Shown here in pieces: positions 25,135-33,093 of a stretch of 64,000 nucleotides of DNA. A program made the translations under genes and the position numbers. The notes beneath the pieces were generated by a model. That model was not told where the DNA came from. It searched no databases and saw only the letters and a program-made list of their open reading frames with translations. The stretch is from DATKWD01 sp035529695. GTDB lineage: Bacteria > Actinomycetota > Acidimicrobiia > Acidimicrobiales > Salinilacustritrichaceae. The DNA lies in NCBI GenBank assembly GCA_035529695.1, contig DATKWD010000002.1, positions 1-64,000 on the forward strand, given 5' to 3'. Position 1 is the stretch's first letter. Every line of letters starts with the position of its first letter.

Positions 25135-25347
25135 ATGCCCGAAGAGGACGAGATCGACATCGCCGCCGCCGCTGACGAAGCAGCGAAGCTCGAGGCCCCG
25201 GACCGGGTGCCCGAGGACGACGACGACGCCCACCCCGAAGACATCCCCGCCGAGCTCATCGAGCTGTCGGTGGCGCTGGACACCGGGGACGCCGAGAGCA
25301 CCGCGGCCGCCGCGGCCGAGCTCGCGACGATGGGGGGCCAGGCATGA
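25135..25347 (+). CDS. small acidic protein, unknown
   Basis: A 70-residue, highly acidic, Ala-rich helical protein with GAGGAGAG Shine-Dalgarno. It overlaps the endolysin start by 4 bases and is therefore probably co-translated with it; function not recognisable. Confidence 0.55.
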   Translation: MPEEDEIDIAAAADEAAKLEAPDRVPEDDDDAHPEDIPAELIELSVALDTGDAESTAAAAAELATMGGQA

Positions 25348-26393
25348 GTACCCTCACCGACCCGCTGACCGGCGAGAAGTTCTCGTACCTCACCCGCGCC
25401 GAGTGGGGCGCTCGCCCGCCGAAGTACCGCAACGGGCTGGCGTCGACGGCGAACGGTGTGTTCATGCACCACACCGTCACCAGCATCGCGCCGGCCGCTT
25501 CGATCTGGCGTGCCGTCCAGAACTTCCACATGGACACCCGAGGCTGGGCCGACGTGGCCTACTCGTTCGGGATCGATGTGGTGACCGGCCAGATCCTCGA
25601 GGGGCGCGGCATCGGGATCGCGGGCGGTCACACGGCCGGCTACAACTCCTCGTCCCACGCGATCTGCTGGATTGCGAACACCGACGACGTGAACCCGACC
25701 GCGGCAGCGAAGCGGGCGTGGCTGGCGGTGCTCCACACGATCGAGGCCCGCTACGGCAACGGCCCCGAGCGCGGGCACCGCGACGTGGCGCAGACCGGCT
25801 GCCCTGGCGGCTACGGGTACACCTGGCTCAAGGCCGGGTTCCCGACCTCGGGATCGCCGGGCGAACCGCCGCCGCCGCCGCCTCCTCCGCCGCCTTCGGG
25901 TACTCGGGTCCTCGCCAAGGGCATGGTCGGCGACGACGTGAAGCAGTGGCAGACCCGGCTCGCCGGGCGCGGATACTGGATCGCCGCGGACGGTGCGTTC
26001 GGTGATCTCACCGAGGGCGTGACGAAGTGGTTCCAGGAGGGCCGCAAGATCGATGTGGACGGCAAGGTCGGTCCGCAGACCCTCGCGTCGATGACCGCAG
26101 CGGAGAAGGAGAACTGGAAGCCGTCGCTCGGCGGCCCGGTCAAGCCGACCCCGCCGGCGACCGCTGGTCCTCCGTGGCCGGGCCGGTACCTGAAGAGGGG
26201 GATGTCGGGCAACGACGTCCGGGTCTGGCAGGCGCGCATGAAGCAGCGCGGTTGGAACCTCGCCGCGGACGGCCAGTACGGACCCGCGTCGGAATCGGTG
26301 TGCCAGAAGTTCCAGGCCGAGAAGCGTCTCGGGGTCGACGGCATCGTGGGTCCGGCGACGTGGGACGCGACGTTCAACTCGCCGATCACCTGA
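25344..26393 (+). CDS. endolysin, N-acetylmuramoyl-L-alanine amidase
   Basis: A 349-residue endolysin. Residues 15-165 form an amidase_2/PGRP domain with zinc ligands His43 (VFMHHTV), His145 (ERGHRDV) and Cys153 (TGCPGG). A Pro-rich linker (about 172-183) leads to two peptidoglycan-binding (PG_binding_1) repeats, each with KGM.GDDV..WQ.RL-type helices and a DGxxGPxT motif (about 188-250 and 275-345). It cuts the bond between MurNAc and the stem peptide. No signal peptide, so export depends on the holin. A terminator follows. Confidence 0.93.
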   Translation: MSTLTDPLTGEKFSYLTRAEWGARPPKYRNGLASTANGVFMHHTVTSIAPAASIWRAVQNFHMDTRGWADVAYSFGIDVVTGQILEGRGIGIAGGHTAGYNSSSHAICWIANTDDVNPTAAAKRAWLAVLHTIEARYGNGPERGHRDVAQTGCPGGYGYTWLKAGFPTSGSPGEPPPPPPPPPPSGTRVLAKGMVGDDVKQWQTRLAGRGYWIAADGAFGDLTEGVTKWFQEGRKIDVDGKVGPQTLASMTAAEKENWKPSLGGPVKPTPPATAGPPWPGRYLKRGMSGNDVRVWQARMKQRGWNLAADGQYGPASESVCQKFQAEKRLGVDGIVGPATWDATFNSPIT

Positions 26394-26419
26394 CCGCAGC
26401 GGGGCGGCTGTAGGAAGGA

Positions 26420-26450
26420 GACCCCGGCCCTCGCGGGTCGGGGTCTTCCG
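26420..26450 (+). terminator. intrinsic terminator closing the structural/lysis operon
   Basis: GACCCCGGCCC and GGGTCGGGGTC arms around a TCGC loop, followed by TTCC. It lies between the endolysin stop and the dyad promoter of the next transcription unit. Confidence 0.75.
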
Positions 26451-26470
26451 CGTAGCAGCAGAGCTACAGT
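26451..26470 (+). promoter_or_regulatory. dyad promoter, -10 class
   Basis: CGTAG (26451-26455), an 8-base spacer and CTACA (26464-26468); the right arm forms -10 TACAGT (26465-26470). ATG 26477 follows after 6 bases, so a leaderless mRNA is predicted. Confidence 0.7.
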
Positions 26471-26476
26471 CCGGCG

Positions 26477-26950
26477 ATGGCCGCCCACACCTCTGACGAT
26501 CCCGAGCTCGACGCGTTGCTCGAGGGGGTGATGCCGGGACTCGTGTTCCCGACCGACGGGCTGCCGTTGCCTCCCGAGCCGTCGGCCGGCGACGTCCAGA
26601 AGCTGCTCGCCGCGACGGACTCCGAGCTCGCCGAGACGACCCGCGACTATTACCGGGCGCGCCGAGCGAAGGCGCTGGCGGTGATCCGGTGGAACCAGCA
26701 CCTCGATCGGACGTTGGTGAACCTGGCGAACGCGTCACCCGAGCGGCGAGGCGCGCAGGCGGATCGGGAGGCGTTGGCGCGGCGTACTCGGCTGAACCGC
26801 GACAGCGAGGAGATGGGCGACTCGTTGTGGCGGGCGTCGATCATCCTCGAGGAGCACGTCGAGGCCGTGAAGGAGCACCTCTACTCGGTGCGGGCGCGGT
26901 ACTCGGGCCTCCAGTCGCTGCTGCGGTCGGTGGTCGACATCCCGCTTTGA
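26477..26950 (+). CDS. helical protein, unknown
   Basis: A 157-residue, largely helical protein (from about residue 38: DVQKLLAATDSELAETTRDY) with an acidic Pro-containing N-terminus. No family recognised. First gene after the lysis operon, under its own leaderless dyad promoter. Confidence 0.6.
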   Translation: MAAHTSDDPELDALLEGVMPGLVFPTDGLPLPPEPSAGDVQKLLAATDSELAETTRDYYRARRAKALAVIRWNQHLDRTLVNLANASPERRGAQADREALARRTRLNRDSEEMGDSLWRASIILEEHVEAVKEHLYSVRARYSGLQSLLRSVVDIPL

Positions 26951-27051
26951 GGCCCCGAGGGCGGGGTGAGCGGGGAAGGAATCCGAGGTTTCTTTCCGGC
27001 CCCCCCGGAAGGCCAGTAGTGGCGCGGGTTTCCGAGACCCCCCATCTGGCG

Positions 27052-27086
27052 CTGTAGTTGACTCGACTACAGATGCACGGTATCTT
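27052..27086 (+). promoter_or_regulatory. dyad promoter, -35 class
   Basis: Perfect CTGTAG-N9-CTACAG dyad at 27052-27072. -35 TTGACT (27058-27063), 17-base spacer, -10 TATCTT (27081-27086); ATG 27093 is 6 bases on. The best match to a consensus sigma-A promoter in the window. Confidence 0.85.
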
Positions 27087-27092
27087 GTGGAC

Positions 27093-27338
27093 ATGGAAAC
27101 CACCACCACCCCCACCACCGAAGAGGTCACCGAAGCCCTGCGCTCGGCCCTCATCGACGCCGGCTCCGACGCCCACGGCATCGCCGATCAGCTCGCCGAG
27201 GACTTCGGCGTGAAGGTCACCGGCTGGACGCAGGCCCTGAGCACGACCCTCACGGTCACCCTCCCCGCCGACATCGACGCCGACGAACTCGCCGAGATCG
27301 CCGACATCGCCGACAGCATCGACTTCGGCCCCCGCTGA
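27093..27338 (+). CDS. small acidic protein, unknown
   Basis: An 81-residue protein, Thr-rich at its start, then helical with a beta hairpin (TLTVTLPADIDADELAEIADI). Its layout (acidic helix, GVxV.G, beta pair with DxDxxE) resembles the 32550 protein, and both are leaderless under dyad promoters, so they are probably paralogs. Function unknown. Confidence 0.65.
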   Translation: METTTTPTTEEVTEALRSALIDAGSDAHGIADQLAEDFGVKVTGWTQALSTTLTVTLPADIDADELAEIADIADSIDFGPR

Positions 27339-27371
27339 AGCGCCCGACCAACTCACCAAGGAGACCCCGAC

Positions 27372-27827
27372 ATGGGAGCATACGACTTCACCACAACCAG
27401 CCTCGGCAAGACCGCCGAGCAAGCCTTCGACCGGGCGGTCCGCGACGCTCAGTACGAGTACGGCCACGGGGGCTACACCGGCTCCATCGCCGAGAAGCAC
27501 GACTTCGTACTGGTCGCCACGCCGAAGGGCACCAGCGCCGAGCGGCTCCTCGCCAAGACCTACGACGCCCACGCGGCGCTCGAGGCCGAGGCTGGCACCG
27601 AGTGGGCGCGGAAGGCCACCGCCAAGGAGCGCAAGGCGCTCGCCTACCTGCGAGAGAAGCTCGGCCACCAAGCCGACCGGTGGATCGAAGCGGCCGAGGG
27701 CGACAAGTGGGGGCCAGCCGCAGCGATCGAGGTGACCGGCAAGCGCGCCGCCGAGATCAAGGCCCGCGCGGGCCGCAAGGGCACCCACGACAAGGTCTTC
27801 ACCTTCACCGGCTACGCCTCGAGCTGA
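27372..27827 (+). CDS. conserved-looking phage protein, unknown
   Basis: A 151-residue soluble protein with Shine-Dalgarno AAGGAG after an A/C-rich tract. Contains AFDRAVRDAQYEYGHGGYTGSIAEK, a pattern I recall from small actinophage early proteins without assigned function. The C-terminal third is basic. Confidence 0.6.
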   Translation: MGAYDFTTTSLGKTAEQAFDRAVRDAQYEYGHGGYTGSIAEKHDFVLVATPKGTSAERLLAKTYDAHAALEAEAGTEWARKATAKERKALAYLREKLGHQADRWIEAAEGDKWGPAAAIEVTGKRAAEIKARAGRKGTHDKVFTFTGYASS

Positions 27828-27867
27828 CGCCGAAACCGACCACCACCACCAAACAAGGAGAACCCCA

Positions 27868-28254
27868 ATGGGCTACACAACCACCTTCGAAGGCGAGATC
27901 AAGATCGAGCCTCCGCTCACCGACCGCCAGGCCGAGCGCCTGAACGCCGCCGCCGAGGCGGCGCGCGACGACGGGGTCCAGCCGACCCGGTACGCGACGA
28001 ACTGCGACTGGCGGGTCTACGACCACGGCTCGGCGATCCGCTGGGACGAGAGCGAGAAGTTCTACGACGCCGCGGCGTGGATGGTCTGGATGATCAGCCA
28101 GCTCCCCGACACCCGCACCGCCAACGGGGCGATCGCCGCGGAGGGCGAGGAGCCGGGCGACCAGTGGCGGCTCCGGGTCGTGGACGGGAAGGTCTTCGTG
28201 GACGAGGGCAAGGTCGCCTACGCCGAGTCGGGAACCCCGCTCACGATCGACTGA
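27868..28254 (+). CDS. DUF6205-like phage protein
   Basis: A 128-residue protein beginning MGYTTTFEGEIKIEPPL, the recognisable start of a family found in many actinophages (DUF6205-like by recall). Trp-rich core (NCDWRVYDHGSAIRWDE) suggests a compact alpha/beta fold. Function unknown. ACAAGGAG Shine-Dalgarno behind a CCACCACCACC tract. Confidence 0.7.
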   Translation: MGYTTTFEGEIKIEPPLTDRQAERLNAAAEAARDDGVQPTRYATNCDWRVYDHGSAIRWDESEKFYDAAAWMVWMISQLPDTRTANGAIAAEGEEPGDQWRLRVVDGKVFVDEGKVAYAESGTPLTID

Positions 28255-28259
28255 CCCGA

Positions 28260-28265
28260 TAACCT
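28260..28265 (+). promoter_or_regulatory. -10 box, leaderless start
   Basis: TAACCT lies 7 bases before ATG 28273; no Shine-Dalgarno. Confidence 0.45.
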
Positions 28266-28272
28266 CGCCCGC

Positions 28273-28554
28273 ATGGCATGTGGATGCGGCAAGGGGAAGG
28301 CAGCGGCGAGGGCGGCGACGCCGAGGGCCGCGCGACGTGGGGCAGGTGAGACGCCCCGAGCGACCCGTGCTGCGTCGCCGAACTCGGTGCCCGCGGGTAC
28401 CCGCCGAACCGTGGACTCGGAGAAGTCGAAGCGTCGGGTGCTCTACACGGTCATCCCTCGCAACGGGGCCGAGCAGGTCACGTTCGATCGGCTCGAGGAC
28501 GCCCGAGCGTTCGCCCGCGAGAACGTGGGCAGGGTGGAGATCTCTCGGCGATGA
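28273..28554 (+). CDS. MACGCGKGK-family small protein 2
   Basis: A 93-residue protein with the same MACGCGKGK start as the 24923 gene, a long Ala/Arg-rich disordered stretch, then a small C-terminal alpha/beta domain (KRRVLYTVIPRNG, FDRLEDARAFAREN). Both copies are leaderless. Function unknown. Confidence 0.6.
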   Translation: MACGCGKGKAAARAATPRAARRGAGETPRATRAASPNSVPAGTRRTVDSEKSKRRVLYTVIPRNGAEQVTFDRLEDARAFARENVGRVEISRR

Positions 28555-28760
28555 GCTGGGGAGCGGGCGGCCGACCCGGTGGCGGGGGGCCAGCGGCGAC
28601 TCCTCGCAGCTTCGCCGGGTGGAAGCACCGGTCATCATCCTGCGGCAGCTCGATGGTGGTCCGGCCGCTACACCGAACCGGTTGCCTGGCTGTAGTTCGC
28701 AGAGCTACGGTGGGGGCCGACGCCGAGCTGGCAGGAGTTCCTGTCACACCCCCTGCGTAG
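28551..28760 (+). CDS. doubtful small ORF
   Basis: A 69-codon frame in an ATGA overlap with the preceding gene. The protein is Gly/Pro/Arg/Ser-rich without a clear fold, and a dyad promoter (28691-28711) lies inside it. Its TAG stop doubles as the start of a TAGGGT -10 box. May not be a gene. Confidence 0.3.
   Translation: MSWGAGGRPGGGGPAATPRSFAGWKHRSSSCGSSMVVRPLHRTGCLAVVRRATVGADAELAGVPVTPPA
28691..28711 (+). promoter_or_regulatory. dyad promoter, -10 class
   Basis: TGTAG-N9-CTACG at 28691-28709 with -10 TACGGT (28706-28711). A second -10-like TAGGGT lies at 28758-28763. Either could serve the 28785 gene, which has a Shine-Dalgarno. Confidence 0.6.
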
Positions 28761-28784
28761 GGTGGACGTATTAGGAGGATCCGA

Positions 28785-29024
28785 ATGGACCGCACACCTC
28801 GCTTCACCCCCCGACCATCGCACCGAGCCCTACCGGGCCAGTGCGGGACGATCGCCAAGGCGATCCGCGAAGGTCGGGCCTCCCCCGAGATCGGCCAGTC
28901 GACCCATTCGGGTCGCTGCGTCGATCCCGAGGAGGGGACCATCGACTGCATCTGCGGTCTCGATGAGGGCCACCGGCTCGCCGTCGAGGCCCGCTGCGTG
29001 GCCGCCGGCGTCGACTACCTCTGA
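28785..29024 (+). CDS. small Cys-containing protein, unknown
   Basis: A 79-residue protein with TAGGAGG Shine-Dalgarno. Four cysteines (GQCGT, GRCVD, DCICG) and a His could bind metal. No family recognised. It opens the short run of genes leading to the recombination block. Confidence 0.55.
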   Translation: MDRTPRFTPRPSHRALPGQCGTIAKAIREGRASPEIGQSTHSGRCVDPEEGTIDCICGLDEGHRLAVEARCVAAGVDYL

Positions 29025-29048
29025 TCCACCAACCCAAGGAGAACCATC

Positions 29049-29318
29049 ATGGCCGCACGGCCGTACCAACTGCATGCCCGCAAGGAGATCGTGACGGTCG
29101 AGAACATCGACCGGCCCGTCACCTCGTTCTCGACGCTCGAGGCGGCCGAGGAAGAGGCTGCGCTGTGGGCGAAGGCCGGGTTCGCCGTCGAGGTGATCGA
29201 CACCTCCAAGGGCGAGACGCCGACGATCGCCACCGAACCTGCTGGCGACGCCGACGACGAGACCGAGGGCGACGCTGACCCGCTCGATCCCGACGACCAG
29301 CAGGCCGCCGGGTTCTGA
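29049..29318 (+). CDS. small acidic protein, unknown
   Basis: An 89-residue protein: a short alpha/beta domain (ENIDRPVTSFSTLEAAEEEAA) and an acidic Asp-rich tail. Its stop overlaps the gam start. Co-translated with gam; function unknown. Confidence 0.6.
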   Translation: MAARPYQLHARKEIVTVENIDRPVTSFSTLEAAEEEAALWAKAGFAVEVIDTSKGETPTIATEPAGDADDETEGDADPLDPDDQQAAGF

Positions 29319-29908
29319 TGGACGACCCCGAAGACCTTCTCGACTGGCCCGAGGACTACGCCGATTGGGGCGAGAACGGTCCACCGGACCAGGACAACGC
29401 CGACCGGCTCCTCCGAGGGCTGCGAGCCGTCACCCGCCGGCGAGACGAGTTCCTCGACGTGGCGAACCGTCGCCGCGCCGAGCTCGACGCCCGGATCGCC
29501 GAGGTGGTCGGCCCGCTTGACCAGCAGGTCGCCGACATCACGTTCCAGCTCGAGCAGTACCACGCCGCGGTGCTCAGCGTCGCGCCGAGCCAGACCACGG
29601 TGAAGCTCCCCCACGGGACGCTGAGGGCGAGGGCTGGCGGCGTGTCGTGGGAGATCGAGGACGAGGAGGCGCTTCGGGCGTGGCTCAAGGAGAACTGGCC
29701 GGCGTTGCTTGAGCCGCAGGAACCTCCGAAGGCGAAGCTCAACCGCAACGAGATGAAGACCGCGCTGAAGGAGGGCGCTGTGGTGGACCGCAAGAAGGGC
29801 GGCCAGGTGCCCCGCGATGAGGAAGGGACGGTGGTCGATCCGAAGACCGGCGAGGTCGTCCCGGGCCTCCGCATCGTGGCGAAGGACACCGGCTTCTTCA
29901 TCGACTAG
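29318..29908 (+). CDS. gam: Gam-like host-nuclease inhibitor
   Basis: A 196-residue protein of the Mu Gam type, which binds double-strand DNA ends and shields them from RecBCD/AddAB-like nucleases. The first 115 residues hold a long helical pair (RRRDEFLDVANRRRAELDAR). The family core follows: VKLPHGTLRARAGG, VSWEIEDEEALRAWLKEN and KLNRNEMKTALKEG. In line with family length (about 170-200). Upstream of a recombination-associated gene, a HIRAN protein and SSB. Confidence 0.8.
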   Translation: MDDPEDLLDWPEDYADWGENGPPDQDNADRLLRGLRAVTRRRDEFLDVANRRRAELDARIAEVVGPLDQQVADITFQLEQYHAAVLSVAPSQTTVKLPHGTLRARAGGVSWEIEDEEALRAWLKENWPALLEPQEPPKAKLNRNEMKTALKEGAVVDRKKGGQVPRDEEGTVVDPKTGEVVPGLRIVAKDTGFFID

Positions 29909-29945
29909 CCGTAGCCGATCCGACAACAAGACCGGGTGGATGCCC

Positions 29946-29966
29946 CGTAGCGTGAGGTGCTACGAT
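29946..29966 (+). promoter_or_regulatory. dyad promoter, -10 class
   Basis: CGTAG-N9-CTACG at 29946-29964; the right arm forms -10 TACGAT (29961-29966). The 30007 gene is reached through a leader of about 35 bases ending in AAGGAG, so this copy is not leaderless. Confidence 0.6.
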
Positions 29967-30006
29967 CCACCTTCCGACCAAGCAACCTGATGACAAGGAG
30001 ATGCCC

Positions 30007-30924
30007 ATGCCTGGCATTGATGAGAACTACGCCTCACCCGGTTTGCGGTGGGGCCTCCTGCTCGAGGATCACCCGGGCGCGACCTACGAGTTCGCGCTGC
30101 TCACGGGCGACCAGATCCCGAACGGAGGGGTGCCCGCGAGCTACGGCGGCGAGCGCACGTTCTGCGTGGCGACGATCACCTTCCCCGAGGGGTCGACGCT
30201 CGCTCCGGTGACCGCGTACAAGCCGGTCCCACCCGAGGGCGAGGCCGACGACTGGAACACGCTCTGCACGAAGACGCAGGGCCGGGCGCTCAAGAAGGCC
30301 GGGTACCCCGACAACCTCAAGGATTTGAAGGCGCTGGTGCTGTGGCGTCAGCGCAACGCCGAGGTCCACGCGATCGGCACCGCGGCGTCCGATGGGCGCG
30401 CGACGCTGGCGATCGGGTCGGGTGAGGCGGTCACGCAGGCGCTCGAGGCGGCGGGAACTTCGTCGCCGGATGGGCGCTCCGGTGATGACGATGACGGGTC
30501 GGGCGACGCCCCGCATCCCGAGACCGTCGCGCAGATCCGTGAGGCGTTCGGCGAGGTCGACGCCGAGGTGCAGGCGAAGGCGAAGGCGTGGGCCGATGAG
30601 GCCGGGTTCGATCTGCTCGCCCCGCCGACCGAGGAGACGGCGTCGAAGGTGCTCACGAAGCTGCGGGCGACGCTGGCGAAGAGCGCCGATGATGAGGTGG
30701 TCGACGCCGAGCTGGTCCCCGAGGGGGTCGACCCGGCGACGGGTGAGCTGCTCGAGGGCGACGCTGCGATGGTCGCGGAACTGGTCGCGGGCCTCAACGC
30801 CGACGAGATGAAGCTCTACGAGGGCTACCTCGCGACGATCGGTGCGCCGGCGACGCTCGGCGAGATGACCGAGGAGCACATCGGGCTGGTCATGGAGTGG
30901 CTCGAGGCCGGTGAGAACGTATGA
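30007..30924 (+). CDS. recombination-block protein, unknown
   Basis: A 305-residue protein between gam and the HIRAN/SSB genes. Residues 1-130 form an ordered domain ending in TKTQGRALKKAGYPDNLKDL, a string I associate with actinophage recombination or replication proteins without a firm family. Residues 140-180 are Gly/Asp-rich linker, and the C-terminal 120 residues are acidic helices. ATG 30007 is preferred over 30001 because AAGGAG then has normal spacing. A single-strand-annealing role is a guess from context. Confidence 0.55.
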   Translation: MPGIDENYASPGLRWGLLLEDHPGATYEFALLTGDQIPNGGVPASYGGERTFCVATITFPEGSTLAPVTAYKPVPPEGEADDWNTLCTKTQGRALKKAGYPDNLKDLKALVLWRQRNAEVHAIGTAASDGRATLAIGSGEAVTQALEAAGTSSPDGRSGDDDDGSGDAPHPETVAQIREAFGEVDAEVQAKAKAWADEAGFDLLAPPTEETASKVLTKLRATLAKSADDEVVDAELVPEGVDPATGELLEGDAAMVAELVAGLNADEMKLYEGYLATIGAPATLGEMTEEHIGLVMEWLEAGENV

Positions 30925-31313
30925 GGACGCTCCAGTTCAAGGTCGTCGGGCTGACGTTCGTTCCGGGCTACCCGGACAACCTGTACCGGTTGCAGGAGGT
31001 CGCCGCGGAGCGTTACCTCACGGGGCCGTCGGCGAGCTTCGGCGATCACGACGCGCCCGAGCCGCTGCCGGTGGTGCTGATCCGCGACCCGGACAACAAG
31101 TACGACGCCAACGCGATCGAGGTCCACGTTCCGGCGCTCGGCCGGCACGGGATGATCGGCCACGTCCCTGCGAAGGATCCGGCGATCGCGTCGAAGCTCG
31201 CGCCGCTCCTCGACAAGGGCGAGGTGTGGAAGGCGGGGATGACGGCCGTGCTCGTCCACCCCGACAACCCGGACAACCCGGGCATCGAGATCCGCTGCGA
31301 GCGGCAGAGCTGA
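30921..31313 (+). CDS. HIRAN-domain protein
   Basis: A 130-residue stand-alone HIRAN-like domain: FKVVGLTFVPGY at the N-terminus, PVVLIRDPDNKYDANAIEVHV, then GMIGHVPAKDPAIASKLAPLL. The block RxPxNxYDxNAI is the family signature. HIRAN domains bind DNA 3' ends or damaged DNA, and here it sits in a recombination operon, in an ATGA overlap with the gene before and just upstream of ssb. Confidence 0.8.
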   Translation: MRTLQFKVVGLTFVPGYPDNLYRLQEVAAERYLTGPSASFGDHDAPEPLPVVLIRDPDNKYDANAIEVHVPALGRHGMIGHVPAKDPAIASKLAPLLDKGEVWKAGMTAVLVHPDNPDNPGIEIRCERQS

Positions 31314-31394
31314 CCCAAGGACTGCACCGGTTGAACGAGGCCCTGGCCGGTGGAGGTAGAACACCGGGCCTCACCAATCCAGAAGGAGCCAGCG

Positions 31395-31886
31395 ATGGCA
31401 AACGACAACACCGTCACGGTGATCGGGAACGCGACTCGTGACCCCGAACTCCGGTTCACCAACAGCGGCCAGGCGGTCGCCAACTTCGGCATCGCCTACA
31501 ACAAGCGGAAGAAGAACTCGAGCACCGGCGAGTGGGAGGACCAGGACCCGGCGTTCTTCAACGTGACCGTGTGGGGCCAGATGGCCGAGAACGTCGCCGA
31601 GTCGATCTCGAAGGGGACGCGCTGCGTCGTCTTCGGCCGGCTCGATCAGCGGTCGTGGGAGACCAAGGAGGGCGACAAGCGTTCTCAGGTCGAGATCATC
31701 GCCGACGAGGTGTGCGCTTCGATGCGCTGGGCGACCGTGGACGTGACCCGCAACGAGAAGCGCGACGGCGGCGGCGACGGGAACCGTGGCGGTGGTGGGA
31801 ACCGTGGCGGCTCGAGCGGCGGCAACCAGGGCAACCAGGGCGGCGGCAACGGCGGCGGGTTCAACCCCGACGAGGAGCCCTTCTAG
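31395..31886 (+). CDS. ssb: single-stranded DNA-binding protein
   Basis: A 163-residue SSB: OB fold in residues 1-110 (VTVIGNATRDPELRFTNSG, FFNVTVWGQMAENVAESI, GRLDQRSWETKEG), a Gly/Asn-rich linker, and an acidic tip NPDEEPF that recruits partner proteins. Typical bacterial length. ATG 31395 follows GAAGGAG; the upstream in-frame GTG at 31350 would add a non-conserved leader. Confidence 0.95.
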   Translation: MANDNTVTVIGNATRDPELRFTNSGQAVANFGIAYNKRKKNSSTGEWEDQDPAFFNVTVWGQMAENVAESISKGTRCVVFGRLDQRSWETKEGDKRSQVEIIADEVCASMRWATVDVTRNEKRDGGGDGNRGGGGNRGGSSGGNQGNQGGGNGGGFNPDEEPF

Positions 31887-31952
31887 CCGAGCGGGCTGGG
31901 GGCCGCCGGCCAAAGTGTCGGCGCGCCCCTGGGCCTCGGCCTGCTTCGACCG

Positions 31953-32411
31953 ATGACTGATCCCACGACTTCGCGGACGCTCCAGTTCGGGCTGACCTGC
32001 CACGCCTGCGGCGAACCCCTTGTGTTCCTCGGGGCCGGCCACGGGACCGGGGACGGGACGATGAGGCGCGCCCGGGTGTGGTGCGTCGATTGCGACAACG
32101 GGTTCGTGCTCACCCTCACGATGCGGGCGATGTCGCCGACCGAGCGGGCCGTCCAGAAGGGCGAAGAGGTCCCCGAGCTCGCCCCGAGGTTGCGGCCACA
32201 CGAGGGCGACGGCGAGCTGGGGCGCGAGCCGGTGGACCGGACGGGGCCGAGGGCGGGGGCCAGGGCGTTGCGCTCGAGCGCCCCGGTGGACCTTCCCGCC
32301 GGGGATCACGGGACCCGGTACGCGTACGAGCGGCACGGGTGCCGGTGCGACCCTTGCACCGATGAGCAGACGGCGTCGAAGCGCCGCTACCTCGAGCGGA
32401 AGTCGGCGTGA
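31953..32411 (+). CDS. zinc-ribbon protein
   Basis: A 152-residue protein. Residues 14-52 have a CHAC...CVDC zinc ribbon. The C-terminal 35 residues carry HGTRYAYERHGCRCDPC, a small Cys-rich motif common in actinophage proteins (HGTxxxYxxxGCRCxxC). Probably nucleic-acid binding; function unknown. Confidence 0.6.
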   Translation: MTDPTTSRTLQFGLTCHACGEPLVFLGAGHGTGDGTMRRARVWCVDCDNGFVLTLTMRAMSPTERAVQKGEEVPELAPRLRPHEGDGELGREPVDRTGPRAGARALRSSAPVDLPAGDHGTRYAYERHGCRCDPCTDEQTASKRRYLERKSA

Positions 32412-32513
32412 TTCGGGGCGGCGACGCCGAAGTTCTTTCCGGGTTTCTCCCGCGACCCCGAGTTTCCCGCGTCACACAGCGGGTTTCTCGGATGCCAGCG
32501 AGGCTAGGTTTCC

Positions 32514-32543
32514 TTGACTCCCTGTAGCCTTATCGGTTACAGT
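32514..32543 (+). promoter_or_regulatory. dyad promoter, -10 class
   Basis: -35 TTGACT (32514-32519), 18-base spacer, -10 TACAGT (32538-32543). The dyad CTGTAG-N9-TTACAG (32522-32542, one mismatch) covers the spacer and -10. ATG 32550 is 6 bases on. The preceding 138-base gap otherwise holds only short T-containing tracts. Confidence 0.8.
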
Positions 32544-32549
32544 GATTAC

Positions 32550-32825
32550 ATGAAGAACCACACGAACACCGCAGCCCGCAACGAGATCACCTTCGAAGGT
32601 GACACCTACGAGACGGCAACGCTCGCCACCGAGCTCGCCGCCCTCATCGAGAGCGCCGATCGGGACTACCGAGACCTCGCCGTCGAGCTGGTCGAAGCCC
32701 TCGGCGTCACCGTCGAGACGGCCATCACCGGCCGGAACGTCACCGTCACGCTTGACGCAGACGTGGACGTCGCTGGAGTGATCGACCTGCTCAACGCCGC
32801 CGACGTTGACTACAGCGACCGCTGA
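32550..32825 (+). CDS. small acidic protein, unknown
   Basis: A 91-residue leaderless-gene product, acidic, with a helix (TLATELAALIESADRDYRDLAVEL) and a beta pair (NVTVTLDADVDVAGV). Looks like a paralog of the 27093 protein. Function unknown. Confidence 0.65.
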   Translation: MKNHTNTAARNEITFEGDTYETATLATELAALIESADRDYRDLAVELVEALGVTVETAITGRNVTVTLDADVDVAGVIDLLNAADVDYSDR

Positions 32826-32855
32826 ACCTCACCACCGAGAACTAGGAGCCACACC

Positions 32856-33062
32856 ATGAGCACCGCACCCTTCATCACCCGCAGCCTCGAGGTCGCAGCA
32901 GTGGCCGACGAGGAAATCCTCGCCTTCACCCGGCCCGGCTGGAGCGAGTACGTCGCCCGCTTCGAAGCGGCCAAGCTCGCCGCTCACAAGGGGATTCCGG
33001 TGCGGCACCGCCACAACGGCGAGGACACCCTCGTCTACATCGACCACCTCGAAGAAGGCTGA
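32856..33062 (+). CDS. small protein, unknown
   Basis: A 68-residue protein with a mixed alpha/beta pattern; Shine-Dalgarno TAGGAG. No family recognised. Probably co-transcribed with the 32550 gene. Confidence 0.55.
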   Translation: MSTAPFITRSLEVAAVADEEILAFTRPGWSEYVARFEAAKLAAHKGIPVRHRHNGEDTLVYIDHLEEG

Positions 33063-33063
33063 G

Positions 33064-33085
33064 GCGTAGCTCCAGCGGCTACGCT
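33064..33085 (+). promoter_or_regulatory. dyad promoter, -10 class
   Basis: Perfect 7-base arms GCGTAGC (33064-33070) and GCTACGC (33078-33084); -10 TACGCT (33080-33085). ATG 33094 lies 8 bases on. Confidence 0.75.
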
Positions 33086-33093
33086 CGGGGCCG

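Noticed and set aside
25866..25900. GCC/CCG triplet run in the endolysin.
   Set aside because: Encodes the Pro-rich hinge between amidase and wall-binding repeats.
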